Source of the DNA: Lucinisca nassula
Lineage: Eukaryota; Mollusca; Bivalvia; Lucinida; Lucinidae
Length of the DNA stretch: 64,000 nt
Reading direction: 5' to 3'
Assembly: GCA_963580285.1 (NCBI GenBank)
Contig: OY757015.1
Span: 150,410,082 to 150,474,081, forward strand
Every line of letters starts with the position of its first letter. Within the stretch, counting starts at the first letter, position 1. The position numbers and the translations under genes were made by a program. Shown in pieces: positions 63,911-64,000 of the stretch. The notes beneath the pieces were generated by a model, which had not been told where the DNA came from, searched no databases, and saw only the letters and a program-made list of their open reading frames with translations.

Positions 63911-64000
63911 CCCTTATCTTGCTTTTCATGACAACCCCTATCTTTGCAAACAGTGTAGATCCAGATCAGATGGCTTCTGAAGAAGCCATCTGATCAGGAT
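63911..64000. mobile_element. CCCTTATCCTGCTGA-family MITE, cut by window end
   Basis: TTAA at 63907-63910, then CCCTTATCTTGCTTTTCATG and the hairpin GATCAGATGGCTTCTGAAGA, running off the right edge. Confidence 0.7.

Overview
The window looks like a stretch of a bivalve mollusc genome. It is AT-rich eukaryotic DNA in which almost every kilobase is dispersed repeat. There are tandem-core elements with GACG/GACA microsatellite tails of the kind described as 'pearl' elements in bivalves, TTAA-flanked MITEs, fold-back hairpins and tRNA-derived SINEs. One host gene can be assembled. The species cannot be named from the sequence.

Host gene. The minus strand carries the 3' half of a TRPC-type (TRP-gamma-like) cation channel gene. 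Five exons have matching splice sites and reading phases: 56246-56051 (pore and S6), 53974-53780 (TRP box), 43353-43312 (42-nt micro-exon), 26172-25941 (conserved C-terminal tail) and 2831-2170 (last exon with stop). The gene covers 54 kb of the window and its upstream exons lie beyond 64000. Its introns are about 2.1, 10.4, 17.1 and 23.1 kb and are built largely from nested transposons.

Two large retroelements sit in these introns, both antisense to the gene. (1) 27051-36523 is an LTR retrotransposon with unusually long (2545 bp), nearly identical LTRs and a 5-bp target duplication. Its single long ORF encodes Gag, protease and integrase but no reverse transcriptase or RNase H. It looks like an RT-less derivative of a Ty3-type lineage with integrase placed early in pol (Gmr1-like order). 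(2) 47031-53356 is a DIRS-type tyrosine-recombinase retroelement with a Gag-like ORF and an RT-RNase H-methyltransferase-like-YR ORF. It has inverted terminal repeats and a 124-bp internal complementary region that is the exact reverse complement of the predicted circle junction. Its RT is broken by a secondary fold-back insertion.

The rest. 1-2000 holds repeat arrays and a decayed retroelement protein fragment. 2900-25500 is a mosaic of tandem-core elements, a 33-bp minisatellite with a higher-order period, SINEs and MITEs. 36772-42036 is one large tandem-core element with another of 2.9 kb nested inside it. 44290-46970 and 54670-56040 are clusters of nested MITEs, one ending 13 bp from a TRPC splice donor. 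56905-63203 is more tandem-core elements, one hosting a TIR element full of TGTGGCTA motifs. 63380-64000 is a duplicated hairpin unit and a partial MITE. All calls rest on reading the sequence; no database or alignment program was used.
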